A DNA stretch of 12,306 bases from Dichomitus squalens LYAD-421 SS1 (GCF_000275845.1 NW_006766893.1:759516-771821), one strand, 5' to 3'; positions 1 to 9,978 are shown, counted from the stretch's first letter. Notes: a model not told the origin generated them from the sequence alone. Program-made: numbers and translations.

Positions 1-353
1 CTCGATAGGGTGAGAACTGGCAAAAATGGCCGTACCAGTTCTGCCACGGCACGTGATCTGGGCGTCTATATCCCCAAAGAGTAATTTTATGCTTATATAA
101 CACCATACCATTGCCTGTACAGATCGGCATCCTTGAACTTGGTGTTGGAGTTTGGACGGCGAGGCAAGCGTGGTGCGAGCCTCGGCCGTGTTCCGGGCGG
201 ACAGTCTAGTCGCGCCGTTGACGCGTCTTGTCGCGCCTTGTTGCGCTCGCATAAGTTTCACCTTTGTTTTGTTCGTGAATACGACGACTCATTTGTCTTG
301 TACCGGGAACGTCTTGTCCCAGTAATGTACTTATTCCCTTCGATTTACGTTGG

Positions 354-391
354 CTCACCTCAGTCCCGCGTACGACGCGTGCTGAGGTGAG
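354..391. repeat. 38-nt near-perfect hairpin
   Basis: Outer arms CTCACCTCAG (354-363) and CTGAGGTGAG (382-391) pair perfectly over 10 bp. Inner arms CGCGT (367-371) and ACGCG (375-379) pair over 5 bp around a 3-nt loop, with only a small internal bulge between the two stems. It occurs in DNA with no recognised gene. The core is copied again at 473-498. It could be a terminal or subterminal structure of a mobile element. Confidence 0.7.
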
Positions 392-498
392 TATACGTTT
401 GTTACTTACTTCATCTACTTATACTGATTAACATCCCGTAGTGATTGTTCTACAGGTACTATTAATACATATCAGTCCCGCGTACGACGCGTGCTGAG
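361..498. repeat. Two nested direct repeats (26 nt and 14 nt)
   Basis: A 26-nt block beginning CAGTCCCGCG and ending GTGCTGAG occurs identically at 361-386 and 473-498. A second block, GTGATTGTTCTACA, occurs identically at 441-454 and 498-511. The second copy of the first block therefore runs straight into the second copy of the second block (they share the G at 498). Seen another way, a 43-nt insert (455-497) carrying the hairpin core is flanked by a 14-nt duplication. This could be a template-switch or break-repair duplication, or an insertion with a long target duplication. Confidence 0.75.
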
Positions 499-511
499 TG
501 ATTGTTCTACA

Positions 512-713
512 CTTGGGCCATGCATGGGAGGGTTCAAACACTATCGTGTTGTGGGATAACGGCTCTATGGAGGTTCCTTGGGCTTGCACTTCCATCTGTG
601 CAGCCTGGTAAGTAACGACAACCGATTCGAGCATACTGCCAAGTCACGTGACATATAAGCGCGCGCTTAATTGCGCACAAAAGTGGAGGTGTTTAAGTGA
701 ACTGCACCATAGA
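512..713 (-). mobile_element. Decayed transposon copy (terminus plus gene fragment)
   Basis: Read on the minus strand, 713-643 aligns without gaps to 11734-11804 (about 59 of 71 identical by eye). It includes the outermost matching TCTATGGTGCAGTTCA, the CCACTTTTGT block, a TAAGCGCGCGCTTA palindrome and CACGTGAC. A second homologous segment, 607-523, matches the coding region at 12069-12159. In the right copy 264 nt separate the two segments, but here only 35 nt do, so the promoter and first codons have been lost. The element is therefore a non-functional relic. Homology stops abruptly at both outer edges, at about 713 and about 523, which suggests 713 is close to the true terminus. The superfamily is not identified. 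Confidence 0.75.
523..607 (-). pseudogene. Fragment of the transposon-encoded protein
   Basis: The minus-strand translation contains QAAQMEVQAQGTSIEPLS, which corresponds to QAAQMEAQAQQTSMDPLS in the protein that starts at 12000 (residues 25-42). The similarity holds at protein as well as DNA level, but the start codon, promoter and everything beyond about 31 codons are missing. Six nucleotides are deleted relative to the right copy near the fragment's 3' end. The function of the intact protein is unknown. Confidence 0.7.
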
Positions 714-1198
714 CGTTCGCAGCAGAGCTATCAAAATGTCGCATAGTCGAGGTCGAGAGGTTCCCAACATCTCGGGCCACAAAAGCCATATCAGTGGCAG
801 CTAGTCTTCGCCGCAGCGTTCGGGTGTTGAGATCTGACGACTTAAGATATAGACCTGCGGTCCCAGACTTTTCGAAGGAGCCAGGAGGCAAGTCTGACGA
901 GTCGTGGAGATCATGATGGGAGAAGTACAGGGTGAGGACAGTTAGGCGCCCTAGCGCAGAAGAGCAAGCCGGCGGTTTCATCTGACGAGACGACCATGAT
1001 CCGGCTGTACTTTTCAGGCACAGACGTCAGACATCCAAATATAACGAGGGCTCAACGTCAGGTCTGGCAGATTACAAGGTAATGGGGGATATCTATTCAC
1101 AGCTAAGCGATATAGTGCGAGAAAACATGCAGCGATTGATTACACGCGAGAGCTATGAGCCAAGACGAAACAGTTACTTTTGCATCGTGTGAAGAACT
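714..1198. other. Intergenic, nothing recognised
   Basis: This stretch lies between the transposon terminus and the 3' end of the CFIm25 gene. A 104-codon minus-strand open frame at 667-981 crosses the transposon boundary and matches no family I know, so it is probably fortuitous. The part next to 1199 is expected to hold the 3' untranslated region of the CFIm25 mRNA. No RNA gene was seen. Confidence 0.5.
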
Positions 1199-2288
<1,090 letters not shown>

Positions 2289-2469
2289 GGCTGGAGACTG
2301 CACGAAGGATGACGGTCGTCGTAGCAGACGGTGAGCTCGTTGGTGGCGGCGGCCTGAGCAAACGTGACGTAACCCACAACATACATGTGACACAATGCGT
2401 CACGTACGGCCAGGGTCGAAATTTCTGAAGTCCTCGTTGTTTGCGGCATTGAGCTTGGCTCTGTCCGCA
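2289..2469. promoter_or_regulatory. Shared bidirectional promoter of CFIm25 and RRP6
   Basis: Only 181 bp separate the two divergent start codons, so both core promoters must sit here or overlap the neighbouring gene. A CRE/ATF-like TGACGTAA is at 2365-2372, and a second TGACG half-site in reverse orientation (CGTCA) is near 2398. No clear TATA box is seen, as is common for housekeeping genes. The binding protein is inferred from motif resemblance only. Confidence 0.6.
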
Positions 2470-5400
2470 ATGTCCTTATCATCCGATCTATCGTCCTCGT
2501 CTTTCAACGATTATAACGGCCGGCTGCAGGGCTCGGCTCTCAAGGCGACACACGCGGCTGTTTCACTGCCTGCTGACATCCCCTTCCACCGTTCCATTCA
2601 CCCGGAATTTGCGAAACGACTAGACCAATGTTCTGCTCGGGTGCTATCTCTCACGAACAAGCTCCTGACCTTGTCTACCACTGCAAATGCAGCTAACACC
2701 TCCCGCGGGAAGGGCAAGGCGCGATTAGAAACACAGGACGATGTTGTAGACAACTTCCACTCAATGGTCGTGGATGCTATGGACCAGTTGCTTGAAAACG
2801 CGGTGAGTAATTGCAGCGCATTATGATCCTGCGCGAAGATACGATTTCAGGATGCAGGATATTGGCATAGATCAATTCCTTGGTAATCTCAAAGTCCCCG
2901 CGATTGCGGTGAATCCGACTCCCGCAACCGCTCAGAAAGTATGTCCACTTCTATGTAATTAAGTCATGTACCTGAGTCAAACCTCCTGTACAGAAGAAGC
3001 CAGCAGGGGTTCAGGGACGTCTCGATCCGGCGTTACAACACGCGTCGTACCTTGCAAAGCCGCAGCTCTCCTTCAAGAGGAAAGTCAACAACAACCGTCA
3101 CACGGCGTGGACTCCTACCTTGAAGCATAAGTATAATGCTCAAGTCCCCCTCGGATACAACCTTGGAGAGGAAGGAGAAGAGCCTTCAACATCGTAAGTC
3201 TTTCGTGTACCCGATGTCGTCCCCATGTTCACACGTCTTCTGGAGGCTACATCCCTACCGCTACGAAATCAGGCATATAGCCTACCCTTCGCGCATGTTC
3301 ACGTCAGCGCCACCTATCTCGCCACGCTCTTTCGAGGAGACTCCATTCTCTTGGGTATCAACTCCAGAAGATTTCGCGACGATGCTTGACAAGCTCCGTC
3401 CCGCGAGTGAGATCGCGATCGACTTGGAGTACCATAACTATCGCACATTCAGTGGCTTCGTGTGTCTGATGCAAATCAGCACCCGCGATGAGGACTTTGT
3501 GGTCGATACGCTCGCTCTGAGGGAAGAGCTGGAGGAACTGAACGAAGTGTTCACGGATCCCAATATTGTCAAGGTATATGCACGCGCGCGCCGATTCTAT
3601 GTGCAAGAATGCTGACTATATGCAGGTGCTACATGGCGCCGAAAGCGATATCGTATGGCTTCAGCAAGATTTCAACCTCTACATCGTCAACCTCTTCGAT
3701 ACGTACCACGCATCCAAAGTACTAGGTATGTTCCTAGTCTCTGTCCGTAGTCTCGAGCTCAGACCACATGTCAGACTTTCCCAGGCACGGCCTCGCGAGC
3801 TTGCTGGAGATGTACTGCGACTTCACTGCGGACAAGCGATATCAACTTGCGGACTGGCGCATACGGTATGATGCCGCTTCTACTAGTCGTTTCGCCATGC
3901 TAAGCAGCGCACACATGTAGGCCATTACCGAAGGAAATGCTCCAGTATGCCCGCTCGGATACTCATTTCCTCCTGTTCATCTATGATAACCTCCGCAATG
4001 CTCTCCTCGACCGCGCTCAGTCTCGTGCCCAGTCCCGCGCACAGAGCCCATCATCTCCTACGTCAACCCCACCACCGGATCCCTCGATCCCTCCTGCACA
4101 CGTACTTGTCCGAGAGGTACTGTCACGTTCGGAAGAGACCGCGTTGCGGGTCTACGAGAAGGAGATCTACGATGCTGAGTTTGGTTTGGGCCCAGGCGGG
4201 TGGGATACGATGGCGCGCAAGTGGAACAAGACATTGCTTATCGGGAGCATGGCGGAAACAAACACGGGTGCTGCTGTGAACGTTCAGCGCGCTGTCTACC
4301 GTGCAGTGCATGCATGGCGGGATAAGATCGCTCGCGAAGAGGACGAGAGCACACGGTATGCGTCGTTCTGTACTGTCTACCGGCAAGCACGCTGACCAGG
4401 TTGGACAAATAGATATGTTCTGCCGAACCATTACATCTTCTCGCTCGCGGAGCGGACACCTGCTGACATGGCGGCGCTACTCTCTGTGTTCCATCCTGTG
4501 CCATCGGTTATCCGACGGCGAGCCAAGGAATTGCTGGACGCGATCCGGGACGCTGTCAAAGGGGCGCTGGGCTCCGGTAGCACAACGGAACGCGGCGCAG
4601 AAGTGACTGCGAGTGTAGAGGGTGAGGAAATTATGTCAGTCGACGACCCTTTGACGACGGTTGTTACGGCTACGAGCATGGCGTCGACCGTATCTCCGGC
4701 TTCCCTGTGGGTGAATGGTGAGCTAATTGAGAACACGTATAGGTCGACCCTATGCTCACGTCTTGATGAAGCGTCCTCCATAACAGCTTCGTCATCTACG
4801 CTATTCGGACCTTCGCTGCTACGGAATGCCGCGACGACACTACCCATCACGTCGCGTAGCTCACTTCTAGGCGGAAAGTCTGATGCTGTCTCTGTACGTC
4901 TCCTGTTTCTGTAGCACTTTGTTCTCTGGAACTGACCACGCTGACGTTACAAAGCTATCCCAACGGATCGCACCTCACAAGACGCGCTTCCTCGAGGCCG
5001 CCAGTCGTATACACAGCGCACTCGTCATCGCGCCCACAGTGCCCAAGATCGTATCTGTCAATTCGGAGACGAGTGTGACGCCCATTGTGTCCACCCCAGA
5101 CGATCCAGACGTGCTCAAGAATGACGGGGTGGAAGAACTTCCGTTCGTCCCTGCATCTCAGCGGAAACGGGACGCGGAACCTGTCGACGACACGATAGTG
5201 GTTGTTGGCCAGCCTAAGCGGAAGAAGAGGAAGGGCGTCACAGAAAAAGCTACGAACGCGTCCGACTCCGGGGCTACACAAGACACCAGTCCCATGGAGG
5301 AGGTTGAAGCGTTCGACTACGCATCTGCACCGAACATTTTGGACGATGGCTCGGACTACGAGCGCGCGAATGCCTCTGGCGCGAAAAAGAAGCAAAAGCG

Positions 5401-5557
5401 CGCCAAGGGTAAGCATTTGCGACCGCCCTTACCATCCTTACTGTATGTTGAGCTGTGTACGGCAGGGTCGAACGCGGCTTATTACGGCAACTTCGGCGCG
5501 GCACCGAAGGCGCACAGCCAACCCAAGAGCGGGAACCAATCGCGGACGTTCCGATGA
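2470..5557 (+). CDS. RRP6: Exosome-associated 3'-5' exoribonuclease Rrp6 (EXOSC10)
   Basis: Nuclear exosome DEDD-Y exonuclease, which trims and degrades rRNA, snoRNA and aberrant RNAs. Model: 2470-2802, 2858-2938, 2994-3193, 3246-3573, 3626-3725, 3775-3865, 3921-4355, 4413-4893, 4955-5408, 5466-5557, giving 864 aa (yeast 733, human 885). The N-terminal PMC2NT-like region spans about 10-115. The nuclease motifs are DLE (D264, E266), [11 protein letters not shown] (D322) and [10 protein letters not shown] (Y387, D391), so the active site is complete. A triple RAQS repeat is at 409-420. The HRDC domain spans about 505-575 ([20 protein letters not shown]). The C-terminal part has [11 protein letters not shown] (743-753), a basic PKRKKRKG stretch (770-777) and the ending SGNQSRTFR. 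The frame is open upstream to an ATG at 2395, but family N-termini fit 2470. The last intron (57 nt) is in frame without a stop. Confidence 0.95.
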
Positions 5558-5937
5558 GGCTCTGCATGCCTGCATTTTTGGTGATGTATCATTAATGAAC
5601 GTTTCTCGTTGGGTATGACCTGCTTGAAACAGGTTGGTCGAATGCGCTGAGGGAACGCGCGGAATTCATACGACCACCAACCAGCTCTTCCTTCGAGTGT
5701 CTGGGCATGTTCAGCTATCACACATTCTTGTTGCCCACATCATTGAACGATACGCACCCTTTCGATAAGCTAAGATCTCGCACGACTTTCGTGATCCATT
5801 CTCCTGTCGTCGCTGCGCCGGGGCGCAGGATACCATTGGTATCAGGCTGAGAGGTGTTGAAACCTGGATCTTACATAGATACATGGTGCGCGTACACGCA
5901 TGTGTAACCCCATCTCTGGTTCACGCCCGTACTTCGC
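5558..5937. other. Convergent intergenic region, no gene
   Basis: This separates the stop codon of RRP6 from the stop codon of the oppositely oriented methyltransferase gene, so it should hold both 3' untranslated regions and poly(A) sites. Open frames here are short and resemble nothing. A small CCTG/CAGG hairpin occurs near 5619-5633. Nothing else stands out. Confidence 0.6.
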
Positions 5938-7113
5938 TCAGACCCTCATTACGGACCAGGACAAGCCGTAAAACCCACTACCGGCCCCAAGTGCGTCCTT
6001 GTGCTCGTATAATTTCGTGTCAACCTTGACCGTGCCCTTCTCGAACACCTCTCCATCCCACAATGCCGTCCAGCTCTCCGGGCAGTGACAGAACTGGGTG
6101 ATCGCGCTCCCTCCATAGAAGGAGGTTCTGAAACCCTTCACGTTGCTTGCACTGTGAGAGCCAACAATGATCGATCCTGGTTCAAAGGACAGCAGCCCAG
6201 CGAGGACTCGCGCGAGGTAGGCCTGCTGCTCTTCAGTGAATAGATGAAAGACGTTGCCGATGTGGATCGCGGAGACATGTCCACGGAGAGGCGCGAGTGT
6301 CGTGAGCGTTGAGAGCGTCGGCCTCGGAACCTCAGCTGGCCCTCCGGACTTGAGGGGAGAAGAGTCCCCGACGAAATCCGGATTCAAGCAGTCCCCTGCG
6401 AGGAAGGTTGCAGGGAAGGTTTCCTGGCTAGATCGGAAGAGTTTGTGACCCAGGTTCCAATAATCTGAGCGCATTGCATATAAGTTACGTTTGTTCGGGC
6501 TGATCAAAGAGTATACACGAGGACCTGCCTCCGTGAATGTCAGTGGCGACGATGTTCTTTGCCGGCCATCCGTCTACAGCGACTTTCCGGCTATCCGATC
6601 CGACTGGACGGGAAACAATAGGGATGAGCGGGACAGCAACTCATGTATCGAGTCGTGAGACACACAGCAGCATCCAACGTCAAGGAGAATAGCATCTTCG
6701 CGTTCCTGTCCAAGTTTCACGACATGGGCATAATTTGGTACAAGCGGTATTCTCGTCCTGAAGAGAGCAAGGTCCGTTGACCTGTTTCTAACGCGAGCGA
6801 GCGAGCGCGTTGTATGGCTTACGTTGCAAATGAGTAGAATCGGATGCACTGGTAAGGGTATATCTGGTACCACAGAGCTGTGAGACGTGTTCGGAATAAG
6901 TACGTGAATCTGGAGACCTACCTCATATGCCTCCTTCTGCAAGCTCACGACATGCTTCTCAAGGGCTTCGTCGTCCGTGAGACCAGTCAAGTTCTTAATG
7001 AATTGGAGGTCTTCGGGTTTGAGGCGTTTGAAGGCTCTCTCGTCAATAGGGAACGCCTTCGGGTCGCGAGGTGTAGGAGAGCCTGCAGTCGTACCGTCGG
7101 TATTGACAGTCAT
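5938..7113 (-). CDS. Fungal SAM-dependent methyltransferase, substrate unknown
   Basis: Resembles a family of about 270-300 aa methyltransferases that is abundant in Agaricomycetes and has no assigned substrate. Model, minus strand: 7113-6922, 6848-6823, 6757-6666, 6603-6529, 6464-5938, giving 303 aa. Visible: LKPEDLQFIKNLTGLTDDEAL near the N terminus, CIRFYSF (65-71, mostly a 26-nt exon), the SAM-binding motif LLDVGCCFGSDSRK (97-110), NIVATDIH (120-127), YWNLGHKLFRSS, FLAGD, the IHIGNVFHLF post-motif, and CHCPESWTALWDGEVFEKG near the end. Intron 4 (6465-6528) begins with GC. A competing GT donor at 6516 would insert four residues. Intron 2 has a second in-frame acceptor 24 nt upstream; the shorter exon gives the expected CIR-to-KLG spacing. 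An in-frame ATG at 7179 would add 22 residues. No cytochrome or other biosynthetic partner lies beside it. Confidence 0.85.
6465..6528 (-). other. Probable GC-AG intron in the methyltransferase gene
   Basis: The exon ends GGAG and the intron starts GCAGGT, close to the known GC-donor consensus AG|GCAAGT. It ends CTCAG 64 nt later. The resulting junction reads DIHGDYWNLGH, which matches the family spacing (DLR, two residues, then F/Y-W). The only GT donor in the right phase is at 6516 (GTATAC), making a 52-nt intron and adding four residues. Confidence 0.6.
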
Positions 7114-7911
7114 GTTGAGATGGATATTGGTCAGCAGCACTTCACCATCCGTTCCATAGTGTTCATATATGCAAGCCAAAGCATTCGTGTGTACTTGAAT
7201 GAACGCTGATAGGGGTCATTGAATAATAGAAGAACGCAAGCATACGCCTTCGCGGAGCTGCAGCGGCACGGAATTTGCTTGCTTTGGAGTATCAGGAACA
7301 GCTGTTGAGATGTGACTCTTCCCTGTCTCGGCGTTGATCCGGTATATGCTCAGCATCTTGACTAACTCTCTGAAGTTGCAGCTCGGAGTTTGCGAAATCC
7401 GTCACCGTCTCTGCATCTGGGCTTATGGCTTGATGTAACCCTCAATAACGGCAACAACTATTGGAAGTAGCCATTCCCAATCGCAGGGCCGGCGGTTGTA
7501 ACAGTTCTTCTCCGGGAGGCGACCGGACGCCTTGACTTCTATGGATGACTGCTGCTGCGCTTGCTCGGACCAAGTTCGCGCGCGCTCGTGAGCCACTTCC
7601 GGTCTACGTTTCGGACTTTCCTCGTCGCCTTTCATACATTGCACTCACAGTGATCAGGCTACCCTTTCAAGTTGTGCTTTTCTTAGCCTGAGAAAGCCAC
7701 CGTTATGTGGCAACCAGTCTACTGATGCATATGAATCTTCGGAAAACTTTCGCATGCCACTTCATTGCGGTTCCAACAGCAAATCCGGTCTTCCCAAGAC
7801 GTGGAGTCGTTGTTGACTACCTCTTACTCCCCCGCACAGGTATGTCAATACTACTGCACACATTTGAAGCGATCCCAATATTGTTTTTGTCACAGACTGC
7901 TTCCACCCACA
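7114..7911. other. Region between methyltransferase and secreted-protein genes
   Basis: It should contain the methyltransferase promoter and the 3' end of the secreted-protein gene. On the minus strand, an ATG at 7356 opens 37 codons that end in a plausible donor (GGC|GTATGC, near 7246). A matching CAG acceptor lies about 43 nt downstream, but the phase does not join to the methyltransferase frame, so this is more likely a 5' untranslated exon or an upstream ORF. The possible small gene at 7292-7644 is described separately. Confidence 0.35.
7423..7644 (-). CDS. Possible small hypothetical ORF, perhaps frameshifted
   Basis: This 73-codon frame starts with ATG and ends GYIKP followed by TAA. 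It has a protein-like ending with a short hydrophobic run, CDWEWLLPIVVAVIEG. Just past the point where it stops, another minus-strand frame carries PDAETVTDFANSELQLQRVS and stays open to 7292. One extra base near 7435 would fuse the two frames. It could be a small gene with an unrecognised intron, a decayed gene, or chance. I recognise no family. Confidence 0.25.
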   Translation of the reverse strand: MQCMKGDEESPKRRPEVAHERARTWSEQAQQQSSIEVKASGRLPEKNCYNRRPCDWEWLLPIVVAVIEGYIKP

Positions 7912-8788
7912 TCAGATGAGGCCCGTGAATAGAAGACCCGCTACGCCTATGATACCCCAACCAGATGAGCCAATGAGACCCGCCTTTGCCGCGCTGTTTG
8001 AGGTCGACGTCGCTAAACTTGGTGCACTATTGGTACTGGAGGCGGGTGCGCTGGTGCTTTGGACGACCGTCCCATCGGTGTTCTGAGCCGCCACTCCACT
8101 AGTAACCTGAGGCGCAGGGGCGCTACCTGTCGGGTTGGCAGAGGCAGTAGTCGGTATTGCACCAGGCCCACTATCGGGCACCTGCGCCGCAATATTGGGT
8201 GCACTTGTGACGATGGTGGTCGTAACGTCGATGGTGGTCGTGCTGCTCTCAGCGGCTGCCACGGCTTGGCCGGCTACTGCACAAGAAACCGAGAGATCAT
8301 CGCCGCTTGCGCTCGCAGTCGCGATTGGCAAGCAATCAATCGAAGCCGTGATGGCTATAGTCGTCCCCTCCACTACGCTGGTACGGCTAGCACCAACCAG
8401 CTGGATTCCCGACGGCCCTGCAATAAGGATACCTGGGATGACGGGATTGGTATTGGGTGGACATTACTATAGATTCATTTACATCTGGACATACCATCTA
8501 TGGGAGCGGTGTTGGTGAAGGACCCGCTAGCAGTTCCAGGGGCAAGCGACCATGAAATTACTTCCTCTGCCCCTGTTCCGTCGACGCCGAGGAAGCTCGC
8601 GGAGACCGCTTGGTCTGGTGATGCGCCTGGAATGACTAGAGAGACCACAGCTGGTGCCGCTACAACATCTGCGTGCATGTCAACATTGGTCTCAGGAACT
8701 AACGCGGAGGGAACTCACGAGAGCTACTGAGCACCAAGAGAAGTACGAGGGCAGAGGTACATCTACAGAACATGTTCAAAGAGAACAT
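7912..8788 (-). CDS. Secreted Ser/Thr-rich protein, probably GPI-anchored
   Basis: Function unknown; the layout is typical of small basidiomycete cell-surface proteins. Model, minus strand: 8788-8719, 8668-8495, 8432-7912, giving 254 aa. Residues 1-27 look like a signal peptide (a hydrophobic core, ALVLLLVL, then VVA|AP as a likely cleavage site). A small folded-looking segment follows, with SFLGVDGTGAEEVISWSLAPGT, then a region with two cysteines (SIDCLPIA and SVSCAVAG). A linker rich in Ser, Thr, Ala and Pro leads to a C-terminal hydrophobic tail, GWGIIGVAGLLFTGLI, as in GPI-anchor signals. The second intron has two in-frame acceptors 15 nt apart (exon starting at 8432 or 8417), so an isoform five residues shorter is possible. 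A second ATG five codons in (8773) is an alternative start. Confidence 0.75.
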
Positions 8789-9151
8789 TTGAATATTCCA
8801 GGGAGCTGCCTCAAGCAGACTCGTAAGGAGGAATGGTTGAAAAGACGAACGCAGGTATAGTTCGAATGCAGTCGAGTGCTCTTGTAGGCAACATGCACTG
8901 CGCAGCATATTGGTATCCGAGTACCTGTGCCTCCGTTGTAGAGGCTCAAACATGATAGGGTGTTCGCCGAAGGCAACATTGATGTTCGGAGACGGATGAA
9001 GCAGCGCTATCAGTTGCATTTGGTCAGAGGGTGAAAGGATATCAAATTCGACTGCCAAGAAAGGAAGTCACCCTACTTCCCTGCCTATTGCACCCACAAA
9101 GCCCAAGTGATCGCAGCCCGCTCTCGGGGCACTATTACAGTAGATGCTATA

Positions 9152-9207
9152 TCGGCATGGAGACATATCGCTTCTCGTTGTCAACGACGAAGTCATGCCG
9201 AGAAGCG
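9152..9207. repeat. Interleaved inverted repeats (pseudoknot-like order)
   Basis: TCGGCATG (9152-9159) is complementary to CATGCCGA (9194-9201). CGCTTCTCG (9169-9177) is complementary to CGAGAAGCG (9199-9207). CGTTG/CAACG (9176-9186) forms a small hairpin between them. The arms are in the order A-B-A'-B', and A' and B' share three bases, so the two long stems compete or form a trimmed pseudoknot. Confidence 0.5.
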
Positions 9208-9978
9208 AAGATACCTGAACAGCCTCTGCTTAAATCGACATCACACACCTCTGTTAATTCGTCCTTGAAGGGCTACGCCCAGCCGTGCGAGCCGGGGGGG
9301 ATTGATCTCTAAGGACCATGGTCAATTCTCTTTGGGACAAGGCCTGAGAGCGTAGGCCTCGGTGCTTGATCTCAAATATGGTGGGGAGGCCGGATGCCTG
9401 CGTTCGCGGAGGAAACCCACGCTCCTCGTGCGGGCTCGCCTGTTTCTTGCAGGCTGTGTTGTTGCAATGCAGCGCTTCCTGGATGTGCAACATCACATCA
9501 CCGAACTAACCAACCCTAGTGCGGCTGTGCTGACAAGGACTGCCTTGCGCGGGGCAACTGCGAGAAGTTAATCAGGGACTTACTTGAATGTCCCCACTGC
9601 CTCACGTCGTAAGCCTGAAATAATTAAGATATCAAAGGCTCCATCTGGGTCGCCTGCAATTATGCTGGAACCGCGGTCTGGACAATGAATTCAGCGTATG
9701 TCATACGAGTAAGGCGAGTGCCGGAACGAGCACTGTTGGCAATCGCACCAGGAAACAAGCTGCGAGGAGCTTGATGCAAGACCGGCTGTCTGGCCTGCTA
9801 GTTCAGTTGCGTAGTTCCCTCCCTCTCTGTCGAATCTGTATCAGTACGGCATGTACCTTAGTTCAATCATGTGAAGGTTAGAAACGGACTCGGACTTGAG
9901 CGCTTGAGCCTGAGAGACATGTCTCAAGGCGCCTATCAGGGCAGGGTCCAAGCTCAAGGGCAGCGCGGCCAACGCCGT

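Larger units (their letters stand above)
1..511. other. Repeat-rich left flank, no recognised gene
   Basis: No protein family is recognisable here. An 85-codon open frame starts at 133, but its composition and sequence match nothing I know. The stretch has an AGAACTGG/CCAGTTCT inverted repeat (13-20 with 35-42) and a TATATAA box at 94-100. A long hairpin at 354-391 and duplicated blocks further right are listed separately. A TATA box followed by unconstrained sequence and a good splice-donor-like GGTGAGTA near 387 could be the promoter and leader of a mobile element inserted beside, or into, the transposon relic to its right. That is inference: no long terminal repeat boundary or primer-binding site was identified. 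Confidence 0.4.

Noticed and set aside
354..391. Helitron 3' end suggested by the hairpin
   Set aside because: No CTAG-type terminus follows the hairpin on either strand, and no Helitron gene is visible.
667..981. 104-codon minus-strand ORF left of CFIm25
   Set aside because: It crosses the transposon terminus at 713 and has no recognisable motif, so it is probably fortuitous.
2395..2469. Upstream ATG at 2395 adding a 25-residue hydrophobic leader to Rrp6
   Set aside because: The frame is open, but family N-termini fit the ATG at 2470, and a nuclear exosome subunit has no need of a signal peptide. The region is probably 5' untranslated.
4711..4742. Extra intron in RRP6 exon 8 (GTGAATGG to TATAG)
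   Set aside because: At 32 nt it is too short, and removing it would shift the frame into a stop. The frame is open without it.
5274..5567. Antisense and alternative-frame ORFs over RRP6 and other genes
   Set aside because: They overlap well-supported conserved coding exons and show no family motifs.
8059..8518. Plus-strand ORFs opposite the secreted-protein gene
   Set aside because: They are mirror frames of a low-complexity Ser/Thr/Ala-rich coding region. The minus strand has a signal peptide, splice sites and an anchor tail.
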